Position numbers and translations under genes: made by a program
Notes under the pieces: model-generated
Databases searched by the model: none
What the model was told of the DNA's origin: nothing
Seen by the model: the letters and a program-made list of their open reading frames with translations, nothing else
Assembly: GCA_029068655.1 (NCBI GenBank)
Contig: JAIECF010000007.1
Coordinates: forward strand, 1 to 37,354
Direction of reading: 5' to 3'
DNA length: 37,354 bases
Source of the DNA: Muribaculaceae bacterium
GTDB taxonomy: Bacteria > Bacteroidota > Bacteroidia > Bacteroidales > Muribaculaceae
Shown here: positions 9,240 through 17,304 of the stretch, piece after piece
How the letters are laid out: every line of letters begins with the position of its first letter
Position numbering within the stretch: position 1 is the first letter of the stretch

Positions 9240-11963
9240 ATGATTAATAAAAAGTTAACATATCTCATTATAACCATTCTGATGGTGCTTCCATCCTGCG
9301 GAAAGGATGATGAAGTGAAATATAGGATCGGAGTCGCCCAATGCAGCGGCGACTACTGGCGTGAGAAAACCAATCTCGACTTGCGGACGGAGCTGCTCAA
9401 CCATCCAGATGTAGAGCTCGACATCCGAAATGCCGACAACGACTCACATCGTCAGCAGGAAGACGTTCGTTATTTCATAGACAACGGATATGACCTGATA
9501 ATACTTGCCCCTAACGAATCAGAACCACTCGTAGATGCAGTTCGGGAGGCCAAGGCCAAGGGTATTCCGGTGGTCACTTTCGACCGCCGAGTAGATAGCG
9601 ATGACTTCACGGCACATATGGAAGTGGACAACTACGCTCTCGGAAAAGGAGTTGCCGAATATGCAGCAGCCACTCTCAGCGGCAGACCGCTGAAGATATT
9701 CGAGATACGAGGTCCCGAATCAGCCTCTCCCGCCCAGTTGCGCCATGAAGGATTCATGGATGAAGTAAATGAGCATCCTGATATGGAGGTCGTAGCAAGC
9801 GAATTCGGCCAATGGGACGATGTTAGGGCCGAAGCCTTGACCGATTCACTGATAAAGATCCATCCTGAGATAAATATGATCTATGCCCATACCGACCATA
9901 TGGCGCTCGGTGCCTCAAGAGCCCTTAAGAAGAATGGCCGCGACGATGTGGCGGTGATCGGAATCGACGGCTTTCCACAGCAGGGAATAAAAGGCGTTTC
10001 AGACGGAGACCTAACCGCGACATTCCTTTACCCTACCGAAGGACAACGCCTGCTCAACATAGCCATATCCATTCTTAAAGGTGAGCCTTACGAACGGATC
10101 ACGCGTGTCGCTCCCCTTTCTCCTATCGATTCATCAAATGCCGATATTCTACTTGCGCAGGATACATTGCTCAATGAAAGAACCTCCAAGATCACGTTGC
10201 TCAACGACAAGATCAACCGGCAGCTGGCACGATACAATACTCAGAAGCTTCTGCTATGGGCATTCGTAGTGATAGCTTTGCTCCTTTGCGGACTTATTAT
10301 CGCACTCCTTAAAAGCATGCAGGCCCACCGCCGCCATCAGAAGGAACTTGAAGCTAAAAACACCCGGCTGCAGGAGGAGAAGGACAAGCAGGAGGCACTC
10401 TACGCCAGGCTTGAGGAAGCCACCAGATCCAAACTGATGTTCTTCACAAACGTCTCACACGATCTCCGCACGCCGCTGACACTTATAGCCGGTCCCGTGG
10501 AGCAGGTGGCCAAGGATCCTGGCCTCAACCCCAAAAACCGTTCCTTGATGCAGATTGCCAGAAAAAACGTGGCCATACTGCGTCGCCTCATCGACCAGAT
10601 ACTCGACTTCCGGAAATACGAGAACGGCAAGGCTGAGATTAAGCTGTCGGAAGTCTCGTTTCCGAAATTGCTTAAAGACTGGACCGAATCCTTCAAGGAA
10701 ATTGCCCGTAAACGCGATATCCGCCTTTCTATCGACATCAGTCCCACCGAGCATACGGTTGCCGTAGACGTAGAGAAAATGGAACGTATCTTCTTCAATC
10801 TCATGAGCAACGCTTTCAAGCATACCCCCGACAACGGAAAGATCACCGTGACTTTCCGTCAGACTGACTCCGAAGTGTCATACTCAGTGATAGACACCGG
10901 CTGCGGAATAGACACATCGGAGATCGAGCGTATCTTCGACCGCTTCTATCAGGCCGATGGTGCGAACCCGAAAGGTTCCGGCATAGGACTCACCCTCACG
11001 AAGGCGTTCGTCGAGCTGCATGGAGGCTCCATCATGGTGAAAAGCGGAAAAGGAAAGGGAAGCGAGTTCACCGTGACCTTTCCCGTCCGCCATACTGATT
11101 CCAACCAAGAGGTCGACTCACATATATCCGCTACAGACATAGAGACAGAGCTCGCCTCAATAGAGGCAGACACTTCTGATTTTAACGACGAGAAACCGAC
11201 CCTTCTCGTCATAGACGACAACCGTGATATACGCGATATGATAAGCGCCCAGTTAGGCAAAGATTACAACGTTCTGACAGCCACCGACGGCCTGCAGGGA
11301 GTAAGAATGGCCGCCAAGTATGTCCCCGACATCATTCTCTGCGATGTGATGATGCCGGTAATGGATGGTTTCCAGTGCGTAAAGGAGCTGAAGGAGGAGG
11401 TCTCGACCTCCCATATCCCGGTGCTCATGCTGACTGCCAGCTCCATGGATGAACAACGCATCATGGGCTACGAGCACGGCGCTGACGCATACATGCCTAA
11501 GCCTTTCAGTCTTGAAGTGCTCGCGGCGCGCTGCCGCAACCTCCTGCAGAACCGACAGCGTATCCGCGAGCTCTACAGTTCCCCAGCCGCTCATCCACAA
11601 CCCAACGACCTGAAAACACAGAAACCTTCACAACGCCCCAACGATGTGGAAAGCGAGTTCTACAGTCGTTTCGTGCAGCTTGTGGAGGAACGGCTCTCCG
11701 ATCCTGACCTTCAGATATCAGAGATAGCCTCAGCCATGAATCTCGGTCAGTCGCAGTTCACGCGCAAGATAAAGACACTGACCAACTACACTCCCGTCGA
11801 ACTGATCCGCCGGATGCGTCTTCAGAAAGCCAAGACCCTCCTGCTCGGCTCGGAGAAGACCGTCAGCGAGATCGCCTTCGAGGTCGGGTTCACGTCACTC
11901 GCCTACTTCTCCAAATGCTATAAGGAAGAATTCGGCTCATCCCCCTCCGAAGCTCGCCAATAA
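9240..11963 (+). CDS. Hybrid two-component sensor/regulator next to GH31
   Basis: This encodes 907 residues and is paralogous to the protein at 2448 along its whole length. Signal peptide with lipobox LPSC (Cys20). Periplasmic-binding/LacI-type sensor at 27-310 (YRIGVAQCS, IILAPNES, VVTFDRRVD, AHTDHMALGA, VIGIDGFPQ). Membrane helix at 337-357. HisKA with His407 (NVSHDLRTP). ATPase domain at 510-615. Receiver at 655-770 with Asp702 and Lys754. AraC domain at 803-907. All key residues are intact. Divergent placement beside a GH31 alpha-glucosidase suggests it senses a sugar released from alpha-glucans and drives that gene. Both paralogues share the same C-terminal layout, so cross-talk or recent duplication is plausible. 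Confidence 0.95.
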   Translation: MINKKLTYLIITILMVLPSCGKDDEVKYRIGVAQCSGDYWREKTNLDLRTELLNHPDVELDIRNADNDSHRQQEDVRYFIDNGYDLIILAPNESEPLVDAVREAKAKGIPVVTFDRRVDSDDFTAHMEVDNYALGKGVAEYAAATLSGRPLKIFEIRGPESASPAQLRHEGFMDEVNEHPDMEVVASEFGQWDDVRAEALTDSLIKIHPEINMIYAHTDHMALGASRALKKNGRDDVAVIGIDGFPQQGIKGVSDGDLTATFLYPTEGQRLLNIAISILKGEPYERITRVAPLSPIDSSNADILLAQDTLLNERTSKITLLNDKINRQLARYNTQKLLLWAFVVIALLLCGLIIALLKSMQAHRRHQKELEAKNTRLQEEKDKQEALYARLEEATRSKLMFFTNVSHDLRTPLTLIAGPVEQVAKDPGLNPKNRSLMQIARKNVAILRRLIDQILDFRKYENGKAEIKLSEVSFPKLLKDWTESFKEIARKRDIRLSIDISPTEHTVAVDVEKMERIFFNLMSNAFKHTPDNGKITVTFRQTDSEVSYSVIDTGCGIDTSEIERIFDRFYQADGANPKGSGIGLTLTKAFVELHGGSIMVKSGKGKGSEFTVTFPVRHTDSNQEVDSHISATDIETELASIEADTSDFNDEKPTLLVIDDNRDIRDMISAQLGKDYNVLTATDGLQGVRMAAKYVPDIILCDVMMPVMDGFQCVKELKEEVSTSHIPVLMLTASSMDEQRIMGYEHGADAYMPKPFSLEVLAARCRNLLQNRQRIRELYSSPAAHPQPNDLKTQKPSQRPNDVESEFYSRFVQLVEERLSDPDLQISEIASAMNLGQSQFTRKIKTLTNYTPVELIRRMRLQKAKTLLLGSEKTVSEIAFEVGFTSLAYFSKCYKEEFGSSPSEARQ

Positions 11964-12040
11964 AGTTTCTGCGACCTTTATCTTCTTGCTATGGTTTAGA
12001 GATACGGAATACCAATAGCGGCTGCGGAAGTGACTTCGAC

Positions 12041-12422
12041 TCATATTTTCTGATCTTGTCGAGAGTAGCGGAATTTGCACTTGAAAGGGCAGCCTCTCCC
12101 GGAGCTCACTACATTCACAAAGAGATACTTGCTGCTGTCGATGAGGTAGTAGGCCGGGGAAAGAGACTGCTCCGGAGTCAGCCTGATGCAGGAATACTCC
12201 GGTTTAAGACAACCTTTTTCGAGATCCCTCATGATATCGGGCCATGTACCTTCCGCAAAACCTATACAGAGTACATCAAACAGTCCCCGGGCTGACTCGG
12301 GGCAACAGGTGATCTGAATGCCACCGGCCACCACGGGCACACCGCGACGGCGACATGCGGGTCTTGAGTTCCATATCCATCGGGCGCATGTTCATCAATG
12401 GTTGAATCAACGTGACTTTCAT
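12041..12422 (-). pseudogene. B12-binding radical SAM protein remnant
   Basis: Read on the minus strand from ATG 12422, the start MKVTLIQPLMNMRPMDMELK is a typical B12-binding radical SAM N-terminus. It runs to TRMSPS and then joins, out of frame, PVVAGGIQITCCPESARG, FDVLCIGFAEG and finally SSGRGCPFKCKFRYS. The last phrase is the CxxxCxxC cluster motif with its third Cys changed to Arg. The segment between MSPS and PVVAGG, which should hold much of the cobalamin domain, is deleted, and everything after the iron-sulfur motif is missing. Deletion, frame change and lost Cys together make it non-functional. Confidence 0.75.
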
Positions 12423-12798
12423 TTTTATGCTGTGTAAGTTTATAACTGAGCTTGCCTTAATTACACCGAAAGATCTTACTTGGTTTCGTATTCTGCGAGT
12501 TGATGTACGAACCTCGCCATATGATGTATGAAGCCGTAAAATAGGGCCCAACTTACATCACCAAGAAGATGGATATCCAGGACATCGCAGAATTCAACAA
12601 GGGAATGGTTGCAACATTGCAATACATAATACCAAGGACCGCGACTTCAACACTATAAGATTGCAAAAATTCCTTAATGAAGTAAAAAGGACCTATATTT
12701 GCATCATAAAACATAAGCAATGGTGATGACGGACTCATTGGAGCAGTGGCATACCGATACCGACATCAAATTAAGCCAGCAACATAATGACCACTGAC
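12423..12798. other. Intergenic stretch without a convincing gene
   Basis: No recognisable complete gene. A TATATTTG box (12694-12701) is followed by a 25-codon ORF (12720-12797) and then the hairpin at 12821, which could be a tiny transcription unit. The peptide resembles nothing I recognise and the -33 element is not where it should be. Confidence 0.3.
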
Positions 12799-12954
12799 TT
12801 ACGACACGATGCCGCTGCGCGCCGCCCAGTCTCCTTTCTTGAGGAGGCGGGCGGCAATTTTTACCGACTCCACTATAGTATGCTTGATAATATCACAATC
12901 GCTTTTGAGAGCACGTACGCAGGAAGCTGCGTTTACTTCTTTCTTCAAAATATT
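12799..12954 (-). pseudogene. Unrecognised coding remnant, minus strand
   Basis: A 51-codon open frame without ATG reads NILKKEVNAASCVRALKSDC and later IVESVKIAARLLKKGDW. Its composition and helical pattern look protein-coding, but it has in-frame stops on both sides and no usual start (a TTG at 12946-12948 is possible). It may be the tail of a lost gene. The terminator-like hairpin at 12821 lies inside it. Confidence 0.3.
12821..12862 (+). terminator. GC-rich hairpin with T tract
   Basis: GCCGCCC (12821-12827) pairs with GGGCGGC (12849-12855), with an inner CTCCT/AGGAG stem, followed by AATTTTT. It has the form of an intrinsic terminator, but no certain gene precedes it. Confidence 0.5.
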
Positions 12955-12974
12955 TTAATCATATAGTGATCGAG

Positions 12975-12998
12975 TTTGAAGAAAAATTATTATCTTTG
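12975..12998 (+). promoter_or_regulatory. Zeta-locus promoter, copy 1
   Basis: A TATCTTTG -7 box (12991-12998) lies 48 bases before the zeta ATG. TTTG at 12975 is only 12 bases upstream, shorter than usual. About 50 bases around it recur at 16950-17010. Confidence 0.5.
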
Positions 12999-13046
12999 CG
13001 ATTGCTGAGGCACACCATATGCATGATGCTTTAGCAGACACCGTTT

Positions 13047-13623
13047 ATGCAAAAACCGAATCTCTACATAATCGCCGGGTGCAATGGAGCAGGTAAGACA
13101 ACTGCTTCATTCAATGTCTTACCACAGATTTTGAATTGCAGGGAATTCGCCAACGCAGATGAAATAGCCAAGGGACTGTCACCGTTCTGTCCGGAATCTG
13201 TAGCGATACAGGCAGGTAAACTGATGTTGGAGCGCATTTGAAACCTTGATGTCAGATGGAGTATCTTTTGCTATATAGACCACACTGGCTACCCGCAGCT
13301 ATAAGAATCTTGTCCTAAAGGCTCAGAAAAAGGGATACAATGTAAGTCTGCTGTTCTTCTGGCTGGAATCTCCTGAAATGGCTTGCGAGAGAGTACATAA
13401 GAGGGTGAGTGAAGGAGGACATAATATCCCTGTGGAGACAATATTTCGCCGATATTGGCTCGGCCTCGAGAATCTTTTCCGCATATTCATGCCGACAGTA
13501 GACTATTGGGCGTTATATGACAATAACTTTCTGCCAAATCTCATAGCAGATACAGATGGCGTATATGACAAATTATTATTTAATCAAATAAAAGATAAAT
13601 CATGTCAGAGAAAGAAAAAATAG
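13047..13623 (+). pseudogene. Zeta-toxin family kinase, frameshifted
   Basis: The first frame gives LYIIAGCNGAGKTTASF (P-loop at about 11-18) and EFANADEIAKGLSPFCPESV, the start of a zeta-toxin fold. It stops at 13239-13241. One base over, the frame continues as FETLMSDGVSFAI, then TAG where Glu is expected, then TTLATRSYKNLVLKAQKKGY, SLLFFWLESPEMACERVHKR and RRYWLGLENLFRIFM, ending at 13623. So the gene carries one single-base frameshift and one nonsense codon. Zeta toxins phosphorylate UDP-N-acetylglucosamine and block wall synthesis; this copy should be dead. Its 3' end overlaps the next small gene by 22 bases. Confidence 0.85.
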
Positions 13624-13784
13624 AAATTCGAGAGAAACTTGATAAAGCATTGAAAGAATCCTTTTTCAAGATGATTGACCTGAAAAAGAAATTAGGTCAG
13701 ACGGTCATCATAGCTGATGGGAATGGAATGCCCATCGAGGTCTCAGCCGAAGAAGCTGAAAGGATTGCCCGCACCCAGGAATAA
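13602..13784 (+). CDS. Small zeta-associated protein, putative antitoxin (copy 1)
   Basis: This encodes 60 residues: a charged helical first half (MSEKEKIEIREKLDKALKES) and a second half with TVIIADGNGMPIEVSAEEAE. It starts inside the last codons of the zeta reading frame (22-base overlap), a typical sign of translational coupling. An almost identical protein follows the second zeta fragment at 15963. The constant pairing suggests a partner, perhaps an antitoxin, although characterised epsilon antitoxins lie upstream and differ in sequence. It stays intact although the toxin is broken, consistent with loss of the toxin being tolerated while the partner remains. Confidence 0.6.
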   Translation: MSEKEKIEIREKLDKALKESFFKMIDLKKKLGQTVIIADGNGMPIEVSAEEAERIARTQE

Positions 13785-13846
13785 ACGGATTCTGCATAAA
13801 TCTCTTCAGATAAAAATCCGTCTTAATGAGTCCACCTCGTAGACAG

Positions 13847-14074
13847 TCAATATGTCAGGCCGAAATGCCATAATGGCACTATATTGTAACTTCCGAATTC
13901 AATGTCATCCTTAACTATTATTCCATTTGGATCGCCTTCAAGTTGCTTCTGACCTTTATTCTTTCCACCTACCTCAAAGATGTAGTCTCCAATCCTGAAA
14001 TCAGATATACGGGAGACCGATACATCATCAGCCAATTGCCTCAGCATGGAGGAATGAAGTGAATTATCCATCAT
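13847..14074 (-). pseudogene. 3' end of an AAA/DUF4143 ATPase
   Basis: The 75-codon minus-strand frame contains DFRIGDYIFEVGGKNKGQKQ, GIIVKDDIEFG and NIVPLWHFGL near the stop. These are hallmarks of the extreme C-terminus of DUF4143-containing ATPases, including the residual PD-(D/E)XK-like core (FEVGGKNKGQ). The rest of a gene of about 400 codons is missing. The ATG at the edge is inside the former gene and is followed upstream directly by the palindromic array at 14117-14197, so an internal deletion may have joined the promoter side to the 3' end. Confidence 0.75.
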
Positions 14075-14116
14075 AACTGGAATTTTTTACAAAGATAACC
14101 ATTATTATCCGAAAAA

Positions 14117-14197
14117 TCCCTATCACAGGGATAAATTTCACTAAAAACATCCCTATAATAGGGACGTTTTTGCCAATAATCATCCCTATAGCAGGTA
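14117..14197. promoter_or_regulatory. Three operator-like palindromes at 33-bp spacing
   Basis: TCCCTATCACAGGGA (14117-14131), TCCCTATAATAGGGA (14150-14164, perfect) and TCCCTATAGCAGGTA (14183-14197, degenerate) begin exactly 33 bases apart, about three DNA turns. They lie upstream of the minus-strand ATPase remnant and upstream of the intact ATPase at 14489. They look like binding sites for a dimeric regulator. Confidence 0.65.
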
Positions 14198-14452
14198 TTT
14201 TGACCTGAAAAAGAATTTAGTTCAGACCGACATCATATCCAAGAAATTTCTACCCACACATTCTCGGTAGGGACACACGGCTCGTGCGTCCACCTCATAC
14301 ATCTATGCCTCAACGAAAGGTCTCCCCACAATTAGACCCTATAGTAAGCCATAATTATAGTCGACACCGCCATAAAGTATAGTTAACAAAATCGCGCCCT
14401 CACCTATTTTTATTAATCATACTTAATAAAATTGCATTTTTTCATCATTTCA

Positions 14453-14484
14453 TTTGGTACGATTAACAAAAAAAATTATCTTTG
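14453..14484 (+). promoter_or_regulatory. Promoter of the AAA/DUF4143 gene, nearly leaderless
   Basis: TTTG (14453-14456), 20-base spacer, TATCTTTG (14477-14484). The ATG at 14489 is only four bases past the -7 box, so the expected transcription start falls at or next to the start codon. Confidence 0.75.
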
Positions 14485-14488
14485 CGTT

Positions 14489-15700
14489 ATGGAAATCATC
14501 AGTAGGGATTCATACATCAACCACATCATGCGGTATATCAATAAAGGCATGATGATAGCGCTCACAGGGCAACGCCGCGTGGGAAAGAGTTATACACTTC
14601 GACAGATAGCTGAGACGCTTAGTGAAAAAGACCACGATGCAAACATCATCTACATCAATAAGGAGAAGAAGAAATTCGCAGCTATACGTACGGATGATGA
14701 CCTGTCAGCATATCTTGAAGGAAAGATAGACGAGGATAAAGATAATTATCTACTTATTGATGAAGTTCAAGATATCGAAGGGTTTGAGAAAACCCTGAGG
14801 AGCCTGAATGCCGATGAGGAATGCCAGATAATAGTCACCGGAAGCAACGCCAAGATGCTGTCGTCCGAGCTTTCCACCTATCTGGGTGGGAGGTACATCG
14901 ACATCCATATCCAAAGCCTTACCTACCGGGAATTCCTGACCTTTCACAGACTCGAGGATTCGCAGGATAGTCTGGACAAATATCTCTCGGTCGGAGGCCT
15001 CCCCCATCTCTACAGGCTCGGACTCGACAACGAGGATATGATATGGGAGTATATCCACAATATCTACAATACCATAGTGCTTAAGGATGTCGTGGAACGC
15101 GAAGGGCTGCGCAACGTGACACTATTTGAGAATATAATGTCGTTCATCAGCGATAACACAGGACAGCTTTTGTCGGCCACATCCATCTCAAAATATCTTA
15201 AGTCTCAAAAAATAGACCTTACCCCCATAACCGCGATAAACTATCTCAAATCAGCCGGCAACGCATATATCGTCAACAAGGTTCAGCGCTATGACATACA
15301 CGGCAAGAAACTGCTTGAGACCAATGACAAATACTATTTCGAAGACCTTGGATTGCGGAACTCCCTGGTAGGAAGCGATCGTACGAAAGACGTGGAGAAG
15401 TTGATGGAAAACGCCGCATACCTTCATCTGAAGAGCCTTGGCTATAAGGTATATGTCGGGACATTGCCAAACGGGGAAATAGACTTTGTCGCGGAAAGGA
15501 CCGGGAAGACCGTATATTTCCAGATAGCCTACCTGCTGGCCGACGAAAAGACGATGAAGCGGGAATTCGGAAATCTACTCGCCATAAAAGACAACAATCC
15601 GAAATACGTTGTCACCATGGATCCCATTTCAAAGCCAAAGGACTACGACGGCATCACCCACCTCTCCCTCCGACAGATGCTCCTGACCGATTCCTTCTGA
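14489..15700 (+). CDS. AAA ATPase with DUF4143 domain
   Basis: This encodes 403 residues from ATG 14489 (MEIISRD), preferred over the in-frame ATG 14432 because the promoter lies between them. The N-terminal AAA_14 domain has Walker A TGQRRVGKS (about 26-34), Walker B YLLIDEVQD and the sensor-like phrase IVTGSNAKML. LGGRYIDIHIQSLTYREFL follows, typical of the family. The C-terminal DUF4143 part contains YFEDLGLRNSLVG and GEIDFVAE with YFQIAYLL, a degenerate PD-(D/E)XK core where the catalytic Glu/Lys positions are Gln/Ala. These proteins are abundant in gut Bacteroidales; their role is unknown. It is flanked by two copies of zeta-toxin 3' sequence, suggesting insertion or recombination at this locus. 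Confidence 0.9.
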   Translation: MEIISRDSYINHIMRYINKGMMIALTGQRRVGKSYTLRQIAETLSEKDHDANIIYINKEKKKFAAIRTDDDLSAYLEGKIDEDKDNYLLIDEVQDIEGFEKTLRSLNADEECQIIVTGSNAKMLSSELSTYLGGRYIDIHIQSLTYREFLTFHRLEDSQDSLDKYLSVGGLPHLYRLGLDNEDMIWEYIHNIYNTIVLKDVVEREGLRNVTLFENIMSFISDNTGQLLSATSISKYLKSQKIDLTPITAINYLKSAGNAYIVNKVQRYDIHGKKLLETNDKYYFEDLGLRNSLVGSDRTKDVEKLMENAAYLHLKSLGYKVYVGTLPNGEIDFVAERTGKTVYFQIAYLLADEKTMKREFGNLLAIKDNNPKYVVTMDPISKPKDYDGITHLSLRQMLLTDSF

Positions 15701-15726
15701 CACATCACAGAATTCCCTTTTAATGC

Positions 15727-15984
15727 GTGACTCCTGAAATGACTTGCGAGAGAGTGCATAAGAGGGTGAGTGAAGGAGGACATAATATCCCTGTGGAGAC
15801 AATATTTCGCCGATATTGGCTCGGACTCGATAATCTTTTCCGGATATTCATGCCGATAGTGGACTATTGGGCATTATACGATAATAACAATGAGACGAGT
15901 ATAATTGCAAATTCTCAAAAGATAATAAACCATACCTTATACACAAAAATTCAAAATTCGACATGTCAGAGAAGGAAAAAATAG
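15727..15984 (+). pseudogene. Zeta-toxin C-terminal fragment (copy 2)
   Basis: About 160 bases starting near 15731 are nearly identical to the first zeta copy from 13370: CERVHKRVSEGGHNIPVE, RRYWLGLDNLFRIFM and DYWALYDNN. The segment then diverges for about 70 bases before the shared end around the next ATG. The P-loop half is absent, and only GTG 15727 or ATG 15739 could start it. It cannot be an active kinase. The stop overlaps the following small gene by 22 bases, as in copy 1. Confidence 0.8.
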
Positions 15985-16145
15985 AACTAAACGACAAGCT
16001 CAATAAGGCTTTAAAGGATTCATATCATAAGATGATTGACATGAAAAAGAAATTAGGTCAGACGGTCATCATAGCCGATAAGAATGGGATGCCTATCGAG
16101 GTCTCAGCCGAAGAAGCTGAAAGAATCTCCCGTGCTCAGGCATAA
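15963..16145 (+). CDS. Small zeta-associated protein, putative antitoxin (copy 2)
   Basis: This encodes 60 residues, collinear with the product of 13602-13784. The shared parts are MSEKEKIE, KKKLGQTVIIAD and NGMPIEVSAEEAERI; differences cluster in the first helix (LNDKLNKALKDSYHKMIDM against REKLDKALKESFFKMIDL). The conserved second half and the diverged first half suggest different pairing specificity or drift. The overlap with the truncated toxin end is kept. No own promoter is evident. Confidence 0.55.
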   Translation: MSEKEKIELNDKLNKALKDSYHKMIDMKKKLGQTVIIADKNGMPIEVSAEEAERISRAQA

Positions 16146-16272
16146 TGTTATAATGACTATTCTTCTGACATAGTTTTATTCCAATATTTATTTCTGTGAA
16201 AATCTGTTAGTTCATGCCTGAATAAGATCTGCGCATAACCGACTCAGTTCGGATTTAGGAATTTAGGAGGCT

Positions 16273-16312
16273 TAGGCGCTGACCTCCCATTCAGAGTCGC
16301 AGAACGCAGATT
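16273..16312 (+). repeat. Direct repeat, copy A
   Basis: This 40-base segment starting TAGGCG matches 16697-16737 at roughly four of five positions, sharing TAGGCG, GACCTC, TTCAGAGTCGCAGAA and GCAGATT, with a one-base length change. Both appear to derive from the 3' end of the same lost gene. Confidence 0.6.
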
Positions 16313-16527
16313 CGCTCAGAGTTCTATTTAAGAATCCGGTAATTCAGATAAGTTGTGGTAAGTGGGCTGAGAGAACGCCGGCTTCGCATCGGCCGGAGCA
16401 TGCATAAAAGCTACGCAGTCTATTCATGGGTAGGAGACTTCCCAGCCTCCTGTGTGCCGTTTTCCCCATTCCTGCAATCCGAGATGAGCGAGCCTCAGCG
16501 CTATCGGCTTCCAAGTGCTGGCACTGA

Positions 16528-16755
16528 AAGCTGACAGATTATGATTACCTCCGCGATCGCGGCCCCTTCGCCCCTCCGCGTGAGCCACCCCAAGCGTCCC
16601 TTCCTCCCCAGCGCACCTGGCGTGAGAAACAGAAAAAGGATGCCGCATCGGAGGCAAAACGGCAGTCGGGCGCTCCCGACGAGGATTTTGAGGGTATAGG
16701 CGCGGACCTCTTTTCAGAGTCGCAGAAAAGGCAGATTAACACAGAATCAATATAA
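16528..16755 (+). pseudogene. C-terminal remnant of an unrecognised protein
   Basis: An open frame without start reads DYDYLRDRGPFAPPREPPQ, QRTWREKQKKDAASEAKR and GAPDEDFEGIGADLF, to a TAA at 16753. The charged, proline-rich tail looks like the end of a larger protein. A frameshifted second copy of its last 40 bases lies at 16273. The 16146-16967 stretch holds no other gene I can support. Confidence 0.4.
16697..16737 (+). repeat. Direct repeat, copy B
   Basis: Partner of 16273-16312; here it encodes the end of the remnant frame (GIGADLF and SESQKRQ). Confidence 0.6.
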
Positions 16756-16967
16756 AGATATAGTATTCATCGGTCTTTGACTTCCGATAGATTACATCTC
16801 TAAAGTTTCAAGTTGAGAAAAATTACCATCGACACTGTTTACTTTATTCTCCTTCCCGGTATAAGATTATCGAGAGGAGTTTTTTTATCTCCTAAACTGA
16901 TAACTGACAACTGACAACTTATACAACTATGGATTACGGATAAAAATTTAATCACTAAGTGAGCAAG

Positions 16968-16991
16968 TTTGACGAAAAATTATTATCTTTG
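16968..16991 (+). promoter_or_regulatory. Zeta-like promoter, copy 2, upstream of the kinase island
   Basis: TATCTTTG at 16984-16991 sits in about 50 bases closely matching 12957-13012 (shared GAAAAATTATTATCTTTGCG, and ATTGCT then AGGCA). As in copy 1, TTTG is 12 bases upstream, so a good -33 is not seen. It is the only clear promoter-like element before the kinase island. Confidence 0.5.
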
Positions 16992-17033
16992 CGATTGCTA
17001 AGGCATCTGCAACGCAGAGCCGAAGCGGACATA

Positions 17034-17182
17034 ATGATGATGAGCGTCAAACTCTCGGCAATCTGACATTGAGAATCTGGACAATTTTCAAACTAAGCAG
17101 AAAGCAAGTGATGACGCTCACGCTCCACGTATATATCTCAGTTTCGATGAACTGCCATATATGCCAAAAGCGTGAGCTTTTT
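17034..17182 (+). promoter_or_regulatory. Putative attenuator leader of the kinase island
   Basis: After the promoter, a 10-codon ORF (17034-17066, MMMSVKLSAI) covers GAGCGTCA (17042-17049). That octamer is complementary to TGACGCTC (17112-17119), which overlaps GCTCACGCT (17116-17124), the left arm of a terminator-like hairpin whose right arm AGCGTGAGC (17169-17177) is followed by five T. Inner stems TATATAT/ATATATG and CAGTT/AACTG extend the hairpin. The two pairings are mutually exclusive, as in an attenuator. The first island gene starts 122 bases downstream. Confidence 0.45.
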
Positions 17183-17304
17183 CTTGTTACTCTTAGTAAG
17201 GCAGTCCAGAGCCCTCAGTGTGGTGACAATGCATAGAGCTCGCGCTTCTTGTGTCATTATAGCGGCTGATAAAAAGATTACTAACCGAGTAACTGATAAC
17301 GAAA

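Noticed and set aside
12720..12797. 25-codon gene with its own promoter and terminator
   Set aside because: The -33 spacing is wrong and the peptide has no recognisable features; kept only as a remark.
14117..14197. Short CRISPR array (three repeats, regular spacing)
   Set aside because: Repeats are only 15 bases, palindromic and degenerate in the third unit, and there are no cas genes. Operators fit better.
17138..17257. 39-residue minus-strand ORF overlapping the leader hairpin
   Set aside because: Its composition is plausible, but there is no promoter and it overlaps the structured leader antisense.
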